Assembly: GCA_016934715.1 (NCBI GenBank)
Contig: JAFGSI010000015.1
Location: forward strand, 1 to 43,606
Direction: 5' to 3'
DNA: 43,606 bases
From: Anaerolineales bacterium
GTDB taxonomy: Bacteria > Chloroflexota > Anaerolineae > Anaerolineales > Villigracilaceae
Shown piece after piece: positions 29,001 through 38,010 of the stretch. Below the pieces are notes generated by a model. It saw only the letters and a program-made list of their open reading frames with translations, was not told the origin of the DNA and did no database searches. Every line of letters begins with the position of its first letter. The first letter of the stretch is position 1. The translations under genes were made by a program, and so were the position numbers.

Positions 29001-29458
29001 GGGTGGCCTCCATCTTCGGGATCAACCGCAGCCAGGATGGCTTCTTCCGCGAGCGCCACCCCAAGCTGGCCCCGGTCGAGACCGCCAGCGAGGGCATCTA
29101 CGTGGCGGGGGCTTGCCAGTCACCCAAGGACATCCCTGACAGCGTGACCCAGGCTGGCAGTGCCGCCGCGGTGGCCCTCTCCCTGATGGACCAGGGCACC
29201 ATCGCCCTCGACCCGGCCATCGCCACGGTCAATGAAGCCCACTGCGCCGGCTGCGGCCAGTGTGTGACTGCCTGCCCCTATGGGGCCATCAGCCTGGTCG
29301 ATGCGCGGGCCCAGGTCAATGCCTACGCCTGCAAGGGCTGCGGCACCTGTGCAGCCACCTGCCCGAACAAGGCCATGACCCTGATCCACTACAACGACCG
29401 CCAGATCGTGGCCGAGATCATCGGGGCGCTGGCAGTCGAAAACCCGGAGGCCCTATGA
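26030..29458 (+). CDS. HdrA-like selenoprotein (Sec198) with inserted GltD/NfnL-like NAD(P)H oxidoreductase
   Basis: Reading through TGA at 26621-26623 gives an 1142-residue protein. Residues 1-290 copy HdrA: YVCHCGTNIAGTVDV, FAD fold VGAGIAGIE, FPTLDCAA-Sec-ILTPKMV, then ferredoxin CAGCGLCASVCP. From about 291 an inserted module resembles the glutamate synthase small subunit/NfnL: CRAACPTDQ, CGRVCNRNCEAACSRG, FAD motif VAVIGAGPAGLTAA (401-414), and a second dinucleotide motif VAVIGGGNVALDCA. After a further cluster (CVRCGTCAECLECVAVC) the HdrA C-terminus resumes, with final CAGCGQCVTACP and CKGCGTCAATCP. The fusion would bring NAD(P)H directly to the bifurcating flavin. It begins 39 bp after hdrA1, with GGAGG four bases before the ATG. 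Confidence 0.9.
26621..26658 (+). promoter_or_regulatory. Sec codon and SECIS-like hairpin in the second hdrA
   Basis: The same stem UGGUGUCC / GGACGCCA, here with loop GUC, occurs at the same 24-base distance from UGA as in hdrA1. The bases between UGA and the stem differ between the genes, while the stem is kept. Confidence 0.7.
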
Positions 29459-30786
29459 CCTTCGAACCAAAGATCATCGCCTTTCTGTGCACCTGGTGCT
29501 CCTACACCGGGGCCGACTCGGCCGGCATCGCCCGGAAGAAGTCGCCGGCCAACATCCGCGCCATTCGCGTGCCCTGCTCGGGGCGTGTCTCCCCCGAACT
29601 GGTCATGCGGGCCTTCGACCAGGGCGCAGACGGCGTTCTGGTCCTGGGATGTCACATTGGCGAATGCCACTATGAATCCGGCAACCACCGCACCGCCAAA
29701 CGCCTGCCGGTCCTGCAAAGCCTGCTGACCTATGCCGGCCTGGAACCAGAACGCCTGTACCTGGACTGGGTCTCGGCCTCGGAGGGCGACCGCTTCGCCC
29801 ACATCACGACCGATTTCACTGAGCGGGTTCGGGCCCTGGGCCCTGCCCGTTGGCGGGTGAACCGGGAGGCCTGGCAGCCGGTCTACCGGGCAATGGAGGC
29901 AGCGGTCGCAGCGGTTCCGGCCCCCGCGATGAATTGCGCGGACAAGACCGATGCCATCCGCACCAGGGCTCGCGACCTGCTGGTCAACGGTGATGTCGAA
30001 TGCGTGATCGGCTACGAAGTCAGCCCGCACGGCCGAACCCGCCCAACTTTCGTGTATACCCCGGACGAGACCGAACGCCTGGTCTGGAACCCGGGAGTCA
30101 GCAACAACCTGACCACTTACCTGCCTGTGAAGTTGAACAAGGGCCAACAGCCGGCCAAAGCGGTCGCCGTGGTGGTCAAGCCGTGCGACAGCAAGGCGGT
30201 CAACGTCATGCTGGCCGAGAACCAGTTCAGCCGGGCGCAGGTCCACCTGATCGGGGTGACCTGCGAGGGTGTGGTCGATGCCGAGGGCAATTTGCAGTCC
30301 CGCTGCCAATCCTGCGACGAACGGATGCCAGTGCTCTATGATTCCCTGGTCGGCGAGCCGGTCGAGGGGAAGGCATTGGATCACCCCGCTCCGGTCGACG
30401 AACTGGAGGCCCTGACGCCGCCCGAGCGGATGGAATACTGGCTGAGCCAGTTCGACCGCTGCATCCGCTGCTACGCCTGCCGGCAGGCCTGCCCGATGTG
30501 CAACTGCCCCACCTGCCTGTACGAGCGCGACGACTCGACCTACGCTCCGCTGGGGACCGGCCTGAACGAGAAGCGCACCTTCCATCTCGGTCGGGCCTAC
30601 CACCTGGCCGGGCGCTGCGTGGGCTGCAACGAATGCGAGCGGGCCTGCCCGATGGGCATCCCGATCAGCCGCCTGAACCAGAAACTGGCTGCCACCCTGG
30701 CGGAGACCTTCGGCCACCACGCCGGGCTGGAAGCGATCCCATCGCCGATCGTCACCGTCCTGTCGGGAGAGTACAAGGAGGGATGA
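29455..30786 (+). CDS. MvhD-like subunit fused to an iron-sulfur FdhB/FlxC-like domain
   Basis: A 443-residue fusion. Residues 1-135 are MvhD/FlxD: IIAFLCTWCSYTGADSAG (Cys12, Cys15), VPCSGR (Cys41), VLGCHIGECHY (Cys66, Cys71), the 2Fe-2S protein that passes electrons to HdrA. After a linker, residues about 165-443 resemble the F420-hydrogenase/formate dehydrogenase beta type (VVVKPCDSKAVNVML) with clusters CIRCYACRQACPMCNCPTC and CVGCNECERACPMGIP. Its ATG overlaps the upstream stop (ATGA), so translation is coupled. In FlxABCD-HdrABC operons such parts are separate FlxD and FlxC proteins. The fusion is the unusual point. Confidence 0.88.
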   Translation: MTFEPKIIAFLCTWCSYTGADSAGIARKKSPANIRAIRVPCSGRVSPELVMRAFDQGADGVLVLGCHIGECHYESGNHRTAKRLPVLQSLLTYAGLEPERLYLDWVSASEGDRFAHITTDFTERVRALGPARWRVNREAWQPVYRAMEAAVAAVPAPAMNCADKTDAIRTRARDLLVNGDVECVIGYEVSPHGRTRPTFVYTPDETERLVWNPGVSNNLTTYLPVKLNKGQQPAKAVAVVVKPCDSKAVNVMLAENQFSRAQVHLIGVTCEGVVDAEGNLQSRCQSCDERMPVLYDSLVGEPVEGKALDHPAPVDELEALTPPERMEYWLSQFDRCIRCYACRQACPMCNCPTCLYERDDSTYAPLGTGLNEKRTFHLGRAYHLAGRCVGCNECERACPMGIPISRLNQKLAATLAETFGHHAGLEAIPSPIVTVLSGEYKEG

Positions 30787-30787
30787 G

Positions 30788-31792
30788 ATGAATGCCAAGA
30801 AAGCCGCCATCCCGCAAGAAGACCTGGCCGCCTGGCTGGACGCCGTCGCCGGGCAGCAGACCCTGGTTGCCCCACGCCGAGAGCAGGATGTCGTGCTCTA
30901 CCGCCCGGTGACCGGGAGCGCCGAGATCGCCTGGGAGGCCGAGCGGCCGCTGCTCTCGGTCAAGGAGGTTTTTTTTCCGCCCACCGAGCAGCTGCTGACG
31001 ATCGAGATGGCCGGGACGGAAGTACGCCTGAAGGAAACCCTGCCCGAGGGTCAAACGACCGTCTTCGGGGTGCGCCCCTGCGACGCCCGCGGCGTCAAGC
31101 TGCTCGACGCCCTGTTCCTGGACACCCGGCCGGTCGACCCGCACTACCAGAGGCGCCGCCAGCAGACCACCCTGATCGGCCTGGCCTGCAAGGAAATGGG
31201 CCCGACCTGTTTCTGCACCTCGGTCGGCGGGGCACCCGACGATCCAACCGGCATGGACCTGATGCTTTACACCACCCCCGACGGCTACCTGGCCGAGGCG
31301 ATCACCGACAAGGGCCGCCGCATCCTCGAAGAGACAGGCTGGCCGGAGACGGTCAGCGGAGGTGCAGCGCAGAATGAGGCGAACCGGATCCCGGTCCCCT
31401 CGAAGGCTGAATGGCAGACGCACTTTAATGACGAGTACTGGCTGCGAATGAGTGAGCGCTGCCTGTCCTGCCGGGCCTGCGCCTACGTCTGCCCGACCTG
31501 CCGCTGCTTTGCCGTGCGCGACGAGATGCTGGCGCCGGGTGAGTTCGAACGCATTCGCTGCTGGGACTCGTGCGCCGGAGAGAACTACCGGCGGGTGGCC
31601 GGCGGGCACAAGCCGCGCCCCGAGAAAGGCGAGCGCCTGCGCAACCGCTTCTACTGCAAGTTCTTCTACTTCTCCGAACAATACCACCTGGAGGAGACCG
31701 TCGCCTGCACGGGTTGCGGGCGATGCATTGACGTCTGCCCGGTCGGGGTGGACATCCGCGAAGTGCTGACCGATCTCGGGAGGCCCCAATGA
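30788..31792 (+). CDS. 4Fe-4S dicluster subunit, FlxB/AsrA/sulfhydrogenase-beta-like
   Basis: A 334-residue cytoplasmic protein. The N-terminal part has FGVRPCDARGVKLLDALFL, typical of the AsrA/HydB/FlxB family. The C-terminal part has two cluster motifs, CLSCRACAYVCPTCRC and CTGCGRCIDVCPVGVD. It should relay electrons between the NAD(P)H-oxidising flavoprotein and the MvhD-HdrA module. It starts one base after the previous stop and its stop overlaps the next start (ATGA), so the genes are tightly coupled. AsrA of anaerobic sulfite reductase is the main alternative, but no asrC (siroheme subunit) is present here. Confidence 0.88.
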   Translation: MNAKKAAIPQEDLAAWLDAVAGQQTLVAPRREQDVVLYRPVTGSAEIAWEAERPLLSVKEVFFPPTEQLLTIEMAGTEVRLKETLPEGQTTVFGVRPCDARGVKLLDALFLDTRPVDPHYQRRRQQTTLIGLACKEMGPTCFCTSVGGAPDDPTGMDLMLYTTPDGYLAEAITDKGRRILEETGWPETVSGGAAQNEANRIPVPSKAEWQTHFNDEYWLRMSERCLSCRACAYVCPTCRCFAVRDEMLAPGEFERIRCWDSCAGENYRRVAGGHKPRPEKGERLRNRFYCKFFYFSEQYHLEETVACTGCGRCIDVCPVGVDIREVLTDLGRPQ

Positions 31793-32628
31793 GCACCTCT
31801 GAAAAGACCATGACCCCCTATCTCGGCAAACTGGCCAAGGTGCATGATCTGGCCGCTGAGATCAAACTCCTGCGGGTCGAGCTGCTCAACGGTGGGGGCG
31901 AAGCCTTCGCGAATTTCCAGCCCGGGCAGTTCGCCTTCATCTCGGCCTTCGGCCTGGGGGAGGCCCCCTTCGGGATCGCCAACGCGGCCCAACGCGGGCC
32001 GTATATCGAATTTGCCATCGCCCGCCTGGGATCGGTGACAACCGGCCTGCACGAACTGGGGGAGGGCGATGTGGTCGGGGTGCGCGGCCCGCTGGGGAAC
32101 TGTTTTCCGATGGACGAATTCAAAGGCAAGAACCTGCTCGTCCTGGGCGGCGGGATCGGCGGAGCGCCGCTGCGCCCGGTCATCCAGCACGTCCTCGACC
32201 AGCGCGGCGACTACGGCAGGCTGACCATCCTGTGGGCCGCCCGCCACCCCTCGCTGCTGGTCTTTACCGACGAGTACGACGAGTGGCGCGGGGCTCCCAA
32301 TACCGAACTGTTCCTGACGGTTGACAATCCCGACGAAACCTGGAACCATGATGTCGGCCTGATCACCCAGCTGCTTGAGAAGGTCGCCCCCTCACCGGAG
32401 AACGCCATCGCGGTGACCTGCGGCCCGCCGGTGATGATCTACCACACCACCCGCATGCTCGAGAAAATGGGCTTTGCCCCCGAGGCCAGCTACGTGACCC
32501 TGGAGGCACGCATGCACTGCGGCCTGGGCAAGTGCGGCCGCTGCAACCTGGGCGAGAAGCTGATCTGCGTCGACGGGCCGGTGTTCAACATGCAGGCAGT
32601 CGGGAATCTGCTGGAGACCTATTTGTAG
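31789..32628 (+). CDS. FAD/NAD(P)-binding oxidoreductase, FlxA/AsrB/sulfhydrogenase-gamma-like
   Basis: A 279-residue ferredoxin-reductase-type flavoprotein. The FAD-binding barrel is at about 10-105 (FQPGQFAFIS, GVRGPLGNCFP), NAD(P) fold with LLVLGGGIGGAPLRP at about 119-133, then the C-terminal CGLGKCGRCNLG...CVDGPVF, the 2Fe-2S site of the PyrK/AsrB family. It would oxidise NAD(P)H and pass electrons to the FlxB-like partner, or work in reverse. Last gene of the hdr/flx operon: 160 bp of non-coding DNA follow. Confidence 0.9.
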   Translation: MSTSEKTMTPYLGKLAKVHDLAAEIKLLRVELLNGGGEAFANFQPGQFAFISAFGLGEAPFGIANAAQRGPYIEFAIARLGSVTTGLHELGEGDVVGVRGPLGNCFPMDEFKGKNLLVLGGGIGGAPLRPVIQHVLDQRGDYGRLTILWAARHPSLLVFTDEYDEWRGAPNTELFLTVDNPDETWNHDVGLITQLLEKVAPSPENAIAVTCGPPVMIYHTTRMLEKMGFAPEASYVTLEARMHCGLGKCGRCNLGEKLICVDGPVFNMQAVGNLLETYL

Positions 32629-32789
32629 CACCCGATTTTCGGGCACCGCTGTTCCAGGACGCATCCGGCCTGGGGGCGCTCCGCCGCAGAGCGTCGCAAC
32701 AAAAAAGCCAGTTTGAGGGGGGATAATTCCACGCCTCTTTCCCGGTAAAGAGTATAGTAAAATTAGACAAATTCTATCAGGAAAAAACC

Positions 32790-34784
32790 ATGCAGAAATC
32801 CACTCCCGTCATCCCGATCATCCTGGTCATCCTGCTGGCAGTCTGTTGCTGCCTGCTGGTCGTCTTCGGCAGCATCTACTTGATCTTCGACCGCCTCGGC
32901 AGCACGATCCTGCCATCCGTCCAGGCCCTCGATCCCTTCGGCCCGACCCCGACCCCGGTCGAGGTGACCCGCGTCCCGATCGGTGAGATCCCCACCGGCA
33001 CACTCCAACTGCTCGAGCAGACCATCGTCCCGGCCAACCACCTGCCGGACCTGGCCTGCCGCCTGCAAGGCAACTGCGACATCCCCGAGACAGTGCCCGC
33101 CCCGTCCGTCCCGCTGACGGTCGGGACCCGCCAGACCTTCTGGGCCAACGATACCGACGCCAACGAGAACTTCCAGGTCGAGGCCGAATTGCTCTACATC
33201 ACCGAGCATGCCTATTTCTGGGCTGAAACCGGGATCCGCGTTGACGAGAACGACATGCGGGCCCTTCTGGATACCTTCGAGAACGAGATCTATCCCACCA
33301 ACCGGGCCTTCTTCGGCTCGGAGTGGACCCCAGGCGTCGACAACGATCCGCATATCTACATCCTCTATCTCAACAACATCGGCTTCTCGGTGGCCGGCTA
33401 CTTCTCGCTGTCTGACGAATTCCACCCCCTGGCCCACGAGTATTCCAATGCCCACGAGATGTTCTACATCAACGCCACCCAGGACCTGGGAGCCGAATAC
33501 ACCTACGGTGTCCTGTCCCACGAGTTCCAGCATATGATCCACTGGTACCAGGACGCCAACGAGGGCGCTTTCATCGATGAGGGCTTCGCCGAACTGGCCA
33601 CCCACATCAATGGATACGGCACCGGAGGCTTCGACTGGTTCTACGCCAACACTCCCGACATCCCGCTGACCGACTGGCTGCCCGATCCAGGCACCAACAC
33701 CGCTCATTACGGAGCCAATTTTCTCTTCTCGGTCTACTTCCTCGACCGCTTCGGCGACGAGATCACCCAGGCCGTGGTCAACGAACAGACCAACGGCCTG
33801 TACAGCGTCGACGTCGTCCTGGAGCAGCACCAGGTCACCGACCCGCTGACCGGGGAACTGATCAACGCCGATGATTTCTTTCTCGACTGGACGATCGCCA
33901 ACTACATCCACGACGCCGGCGTCGGCGACGGTCGCTACTTCTATTCCAACTATCCCAATTCACCCCAGGTCCGGCCCACCGAGACCATTGCGACCTGCCC
34001 GCTGGCTCCGACCGGGCGCGACGTCAACCAGTACGGCGTGGATTACATCCAGATCACCTGCAGCGCTCCCTACACGATCACCTTCAGCGGCTCAACCACC
34101 ACCCGCGTCATCCCGGCCGACCCGCACTCGGGCAGCTACGTCTTCTGGTCGAACAAGGGGGACCAGTCGGACATGACCATGACGCGCACTTTCGACCTGA
34201 GCAGCGTGTCCGGCCCGGTGGCGATGACCTACTGGACCTGGTATGACATCGAGGAAGACTGGGATTACGTCTACGTGGAAGCCTCCACCGACGGCATGCA
34301 ATGGGACATCCTGATCAGCCCCTCCGGCACCGACGAGGATCCGATGGGCAACTCCTACGGCTGGGGCTACACCGGCCTGAGCAACGGCTGGATCGAGGAA
34401 TCGGTCGACCTCTCGGCTTACGCCGGGGCAGAGACCGTCTACGTCCGCTTCGAGTACGTCACCGACGCCCGGGTCAACGGCGAGGGGTTCCTGGTCGACG
34501 ACATCGCCATTGCGGCCATCGGTTACAGCGAAGATTTCGAAGCCGGGACGGGCAGCTGGGATGGCACCGGCTTCGTGCGCATCGAGAACATCCTGCCGCA
34601 GACCTTCCGGCTGGCGCTGATCCTGGAGGGCGCAGATGGGACAACAGTCCAGATCGTGGAGGTCAGTTCCGAGCAGACCGCCGAGATCAGTGTCCCGGCG
34701 GGAACCCGCAGCGCGACCCTGGTCGTCACCGCCACGAACCGCTTCACCCGCCTGCCAACAGGCTACGAGATCGAAATCCGCTAG
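32790..34784 (+). CDS. Membrane-anchored/secreted metallopeptidase, immune-inhibitor-A-like
   Basis: A 664-residue paralogue of the protein at 21431. It starts with a very hydrophobic segment (about 7-33, containing CCC), either an uncleaved anchor or a signal, followed by a Pro/Thr linker (FGPTPTPVEVT). The catalytic HEFQH is at 244-248 (YGVLSHEFQHMIHW), with Glu264 in FIDEGFAELA as possible third ligand. C-terminal modules (MAM/jellyroll-like, FLVDDIAIAAIG) and the ending LPQTFRLALI match the paralogue. Extracellular protease or adhesin-like peptidase; substrate unknown. Confidence 0.87.
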   Translation: MQKSTPVIPIILVILLAVCCCLLVVFGSIYLIFDRLGSTILPSVQALDPFGPTPTPVEVTRVPIGEIPTGTLQLLEQTIVPANHLPDLACRLQGNCDIPETVPAPSVPLTVGTRQTFWANDTDANENFQVEAELLYITEHAYFWAETGIRVDENDMRALLDTFENEIYPTNRAFFGSEWTPGVDNDPHIYILYLNNIGFSVAGYFSLSDEFHPLAHEYSNAHEMFYINATQDLGAEYTYGVLSHEFQHMIHWYQDANEGAFIDEGFAELATHINGYGTGGFDWFYANTPDIPLTDWLPDPGTNTAHYGANFLFSVYFLDRFGDEITQAVVNEQTNGLYSVDVVLEQHQVTDPLTGELINADDFFLDWTIANYIHDAGVGDGRYFYSNYPNSPQVRPTETIATCPLAPTGRDVNQYGVDYIQITCSAPYTITFSGSTTTRVIPADPHSGSYVFWSNKGDQSDMTMTRTFDLSSVSGPVAMTYWTWYDIEEDWDYVYVEASTDGMQWDILISPSGTDEDPMGNSYGWGYTGLSNGWIEESVDLSAYAGAETVYVRFEYVTDARVNGEGFLVDDIAIAAIGYSEDFEAGTGSWDGTGFVRIENILPQTFRLALILEGADGTTVQIVEVSSEQTAEISVPAGTRSATLVVTATNRFTRLPTGYEIEIR

Positions 34785-34799
34785 AAAGAAGGGAAAAGC

Positions 34800-35123
34800 A
34801 TGACGACTGCACCAAGATCCCAGGTACTGGAGCTCGCCGCCCTGGCCGAGTACCAGGAAGGCGCGATTGTCTCGCGCCAGATCACCAAGGTCGAGGCCGG
34901 GAACGTGACCCTGTTCGCCTTCGACCAGGGTCAGGAACTCAGCGAACACACCACCCCCTTCGACGCCCTGGTCCAGGTGGTGGATGGGGAGGCTGAGATC
35001 ACGATCTCCGGCCAGCCCTTCCAGTTGAAAAGCGGCGAGGCGATCATCATGCCGGCCGACGAACCGCACGCCCTGCGGGCTGTGAAACGCTTCAAGATGC
35101 TCCTGACGATGATCCGGGCCTGA
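34800..35123 (+). CDS. Single-domain cupin protein
   Basis: A 107-residue one-domain cupin: motif 1 is represented by SEHTTPFDALVQVVDGE and motif 2 by PADEPHALRA, with the usual GEAIIMP between. One His in each motif plus acidic residues could hold a metal. Such small cupins may be isomerases, sensors or dioxygenase-like enzymes; no reaction can be named. It lies 15 bp after the metallopeptidase with a purine-rich ribosome site, so they may share an mRNA. Confidence 0.82.
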   Translation: MTTAPRSQVLELAALAEYQEGAIVSRQITKVEAGNVTLFAFDQGQELSEHTTPFDALVQVVDGEAEITISGQPFQLKSGEAIIMPADEPHALRAVKRFKMLLTMIRA

Positions 35124-35309
35124 GCACATAAGCGGGCCAGATCGCTGGTCCAATGCATGGCAATGGGCGGCAGAGGGTCGCGGTTGGAGAGTTGATCCGG
35201 CCCGTTTCCGCATTCTACCTTGCCCCAGAAACATAATGTCAACCCTCCCGTGGCGGGTTTGAAGCGCAGAAAGATCAGGATGGGATCCCGATGGGCAGGC
35301 GAGGGCTCC

Positions 35310-37184
35310 ATGGATGAAGATGTCAACGTCCCGTCAGCTTTCGTATCAAACGAGGAGATCTCTGCTGAGATCCTGAATCTCATCTTCACACGATCGCCGG
35401 ATGCCATTGCGCTGGTGGATGAGCAGGGCCGGATCCTGATGGCCAACCAGAGCACTGCGGCGCTGCTTGGTTTCGCCAGCGGCGAGGACGTCGTCGGCCA
35501 AGCGGTCTGGGGATTCATTGCCCACCAGCACCACCAGCGCGCCCAGCAGGATATGCAGGATACCTTCAGCCAGGACGGCATCCGCCGCTTCGAGTATCCG
35601 ATCGCTCATCGCCAGGGGGGCCAGTTCCAGGTCGAAATGACCGCCATTCCACTCAGGAACATCCCCGGCCTGCCGCTCAGCCTGCTGGTCATCGCCCGCG
35701 ACATCAGCGAACGCCGCAAAACGGAAATGGCCATCCTGACCCTGCTGGAAAAATCGCTCCAGGGGGTGATCATGATCCAAAACCGGCAGATCACCTACTG
35801 CAACCAGGTGGCCAGCGAGATCCTGGGCTATCCACCGGAGGAACTGCTTGGCCTGCACGCAAAAGAGACTTCCCGGTTGATCCATCCGGATGATTTTCCC
35901 CTCTTCCGGACCCGCCTGCAGGCCCGTCAGGAGAACATTGAAGACCCCATCCGGCTGCAGTTGCGCATCCGGCGCAAGAACGGGGAGATCCGCCACCTGA
36001 ACGTCGCCAGCGTCGGGAGCCTCTACAACGACCTGCCGGCCCTGCAGATCACCTTCCTCGACCTGACCGAGCAGAGACAGGCCGAAGAGGGCTGGAGGGA
36101 GATGCTGACCCGCTACCAGGCCCTGGGGGAGGCCGCCCAGGACGCCATCTACATCCTCGATCGGGAAGGCCAGATCCTCTACATCAATTCCTACTGCGCC
36201 GAAATGCTGGGAACCACCCCAGAGCGCGCCACCGGCCGGAGACGTTGCGACTACATCCCTGACACGTACGGCCAAAAGGTCCTGGAAGCGCGCCAACAGG
36301 TCTTCGAGACCGGGGCACCGGTCCAGGTTGACGACCAGCTTCCCACCATAAAGGGCCTGCGCTGGTTCAGCGCCAGGTTCGTCCCGCTGCGCGATTCATC
36401 CGGGGAGGTGACCCGTGTTCTGGGAGTCTCGCGTGACATCGATGATCGCAAGCACATGGAACTGGAACTGGTCCAGGCGACCCACGATCTTGAACAGCAC
36501 GTCGCCGAACGAACCGCCGAACTGGTCGTCAGCCAAAAACAACTCAAATTGCTGACCCGCCGGGTTGTCAACGCCCAGGAGGAGGAACGGCGCAGGATCG
36601 CCCGCGAACTGCACGACGAGGCCGGCCAGGCCCTGATCTCGCTCAAGATGGGTCTGCTGGCCATGCTGGAGGAAATGCCCCCTGGTCACCCCCAGCCCGG
36701 ATTGCTCAAAACCTTCGAGATGATCGACCAGACCACCGAACGGATCCGCAGCCTGGCCCACAGCCTGCGTCCGCCCGTCCTGGACATCGCCGGGGTCAAC
36801 CTCAGCCTGAAGGAGTACTGCCGCGAGTTCTCCGAGCGGGTCAGGATCGAGGTGCACTACCAGGGTACCGACCTGCCCGGGCTGCCCGAAGAGATCAGCA
36901 TCAGCCTGTTCCGATTTCTGCAGGAGGGCCTGACCAATGTGGCCAAACATGCCTCCGCCCAGGTCGCACAGGTCGATCTGGAATATCAGGATGGTGAGAT
37001 CCGGCTCAGCGTGCGCGACGATGGCTGTGGTTTCGATCCGGCTGTTCCGGCGGCCGGGATCGGGCTGCTGGGCATGCGCGAAAGGCTCGCCATCCTGCGC
37101 GGCAGCCTGCAGATCGACTCCCGCCCTGGGGAAGGCACCCTGCTGAGCGCCAGAATCCCCTGGCAGGGATCCGGCTCGCCTTAG
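35310..37184 (+). CDS. PAS-domain sensor histidine kinase (NarX/HisKA_3 type)
   Basis: A soluble kinase of about 624 residues with three PAS domains (about 20-135, 140-260, 270-390). A HisKA_3 dimerisation helix follows with the phospho-acceptor His in RRRIARELHDEAG, then a HATPase_c domain with the N-box EGLTNVAKHASA and DDGCGFDP. No membrane helices, so it senses an internal signal such as redox, or light via a PAS ligand. The ATG at 35310 has GAGGG upstream. In-frame ATG at 35280 and TTG at 35220 are alternatives. The cognate regulator is the next gene. Confidence 0.9.
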   Translation: MDEDVNVPSAFVSNEEISAEILNLIFTRSPDAIALVDEQGRILMANQSTAALLGFASGEDVVGQAVWGFIAHQHHQRAQQDMQDTFSQDGIRRFEYPIAHRQGGQFQVEMTAIPLRNIPGLPLSLLVIARDISERRKTEMAILTLLEKSLQGVIMIQNRQITYCNQVASEILGYPPEELLGLHAKETSRLIHPDDFPLFRTRLQARQENIEDPIRLQLRIRRKNGEIRHLNVASVGSLYNDLPALQITFLDLTEQRQAEEGWREMLTRYQALGEAAQDAIYILDREGQILYINSYCAEMLGTTPERATGRRRCDYIPDTYGQKVLEARQQVFETGAPVQVDDQLPTIKGLRWFSARFVPLRDSSGEVTRVLGVSRDIDDRKHMELELVQATHDLEQHVAERTAELVVSQKQLKLLTRRVVNAQEEERRRIARELHDEAGQALISLKMGLLAMLEEMPPGHPQPGLLKTFEMIDQTTERIRSLAHSLRPPVLDIAGVNLSLKEYCREFSERVRIEVHYQGTDLPGLPEEISISLFRFLQEGLTNVAKHASAQVAQVDLEYQDGEIRLSVRDDGCGFDPAVPAAGIGLLGMRERLAILRGSLQIDSRPGEGTLLSARIPWQGSGSP

Positions 37185-37224
37185 ACATTTGTATTGTCCG
37201 CCGGGACCAGAGCGACTTCTTCTC

Positions 37225-37230
37225 TATAAT
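37225..37230 (+). promoter_or_regulatory. Candidate -10 box before the response regulator
   Basis: A TATAAT sits 47 bp before the start. No -35 at proper spacing, so an own promoter is only possible. Confidence 0.3.
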
Positions 37231-37277
37231 GACCGAATGGGAGTATCCGCCGCCGCAGTGTCGCATAAGGGAATCAC

Positions 37278-37970
37278 ATGACCGTCCGGGTCGCGATCGT
37301 CGACGATCACATCAGCATCGTGGATGGCTACCAATATCGCCTCGCTAAATCGCCAAAGATTGAAGTGGTGGCAACCGGCACCTGCGGCGAGGAGATCGAG
37401 CCATTGTTGGCCAGGCACCCGGTCGATGTCCTGCTCCTGGACATCAACCTCCCAACCTCTCCCGAAAACCGCAACCCCTTCCCGGTCCTGCATGCCATTC
37501 CACGACTGCTCCTGCAGCATCCCAGGCTCAACATCCTGATCATCTCGATGCTCAAACAGATCGTGCTGGTCGAAGCACTGGTCGATGCCGGCGTCAGCGG
37601 TTACATTCTCAAGGATGACCAGGTTTCCATTCAACAACTCACCAAGATCGTCTTGATGATCGCCAGCGGCGGGATCTATTTCAGCGAGGGGACCTATCAC
37701 TACCCCACAACCGGGAAGAGCAAGCCGGTCCTGACCCCTCGCCAGCTGGAGGCCCTGTCCCTGTGCGCGGCCTACCCTGACGGGACGACCATCGCACTGG
37801 CCAACACGCTGGGAATCTCGGGCTCGACCCTGCGCAACCTGCTCTCCGGGGCCTACCTGAGGCTGGGCGTGCGGACGCGCGCCGCGGCGATCGCCCGGGC
37901 AAATCAGCTTGGCCTGCTGCCCTCGGATTTTCCGCAGGAGATCGCCCGCCAGCCAGCCGACGAGGCCTGA
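37278..37970 (+). CDS. NarL/FixJ-like response regulator
   Basis: A 230-residue protein. The receiver has acidic Asp9/Asp10, phospho-acceptor Asp55 (VLLLDINLP), and Lys in YILKDD. The C-terminal part is LuxR-like (LTPRQLEALSLCAAYPDGTTIALANTLGISGSTLRNLL), somewhat divergent from the common family pattern. It lies 93 bp after the PAS kinase, on the same strand, so they most likely form a pair. Target genes unknown. Confidence 0.9.
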   Translation: MTVRVAIVDDHISIVDGYQYRLAKSPKIEVVATGTCGEEIEPLLARHPVDVLLLDINLPTSPENRNPFPVLHAIPRLLLQHPRLNILIISMLKQIVLVEALVDAGVSGYILKDDQVSIQQLTKIVLMIASGGIYFSEGTYHYPTTGKSKPVLTPRQLEALSLCAAYPDGTTIALANTLGISGSTLRNLLSGAYLRLGVRTRAAAIARANQLGLLPSDFPQEIARQPADEA

Positions 37971-38010
37971 GAGAATCACTTCCTGATCGCGCTTTGCCCA
38001 CTGCATATGG

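Noticed and set aside
24012-29458. Four separate HdrA fragments ended by TGA
   Set aside because: Both breaks are at the same conserved Cys position, in frame and with a matching hairpin, so Sec read-through explains them better than two identical nonsense mutations.
32629-32789. Terminator or promoter between the flx operon and the second metallopeptidase
   Set aside because: Only weak dyads and an AT-rich TATAGT without a -35; not strong enough to list.
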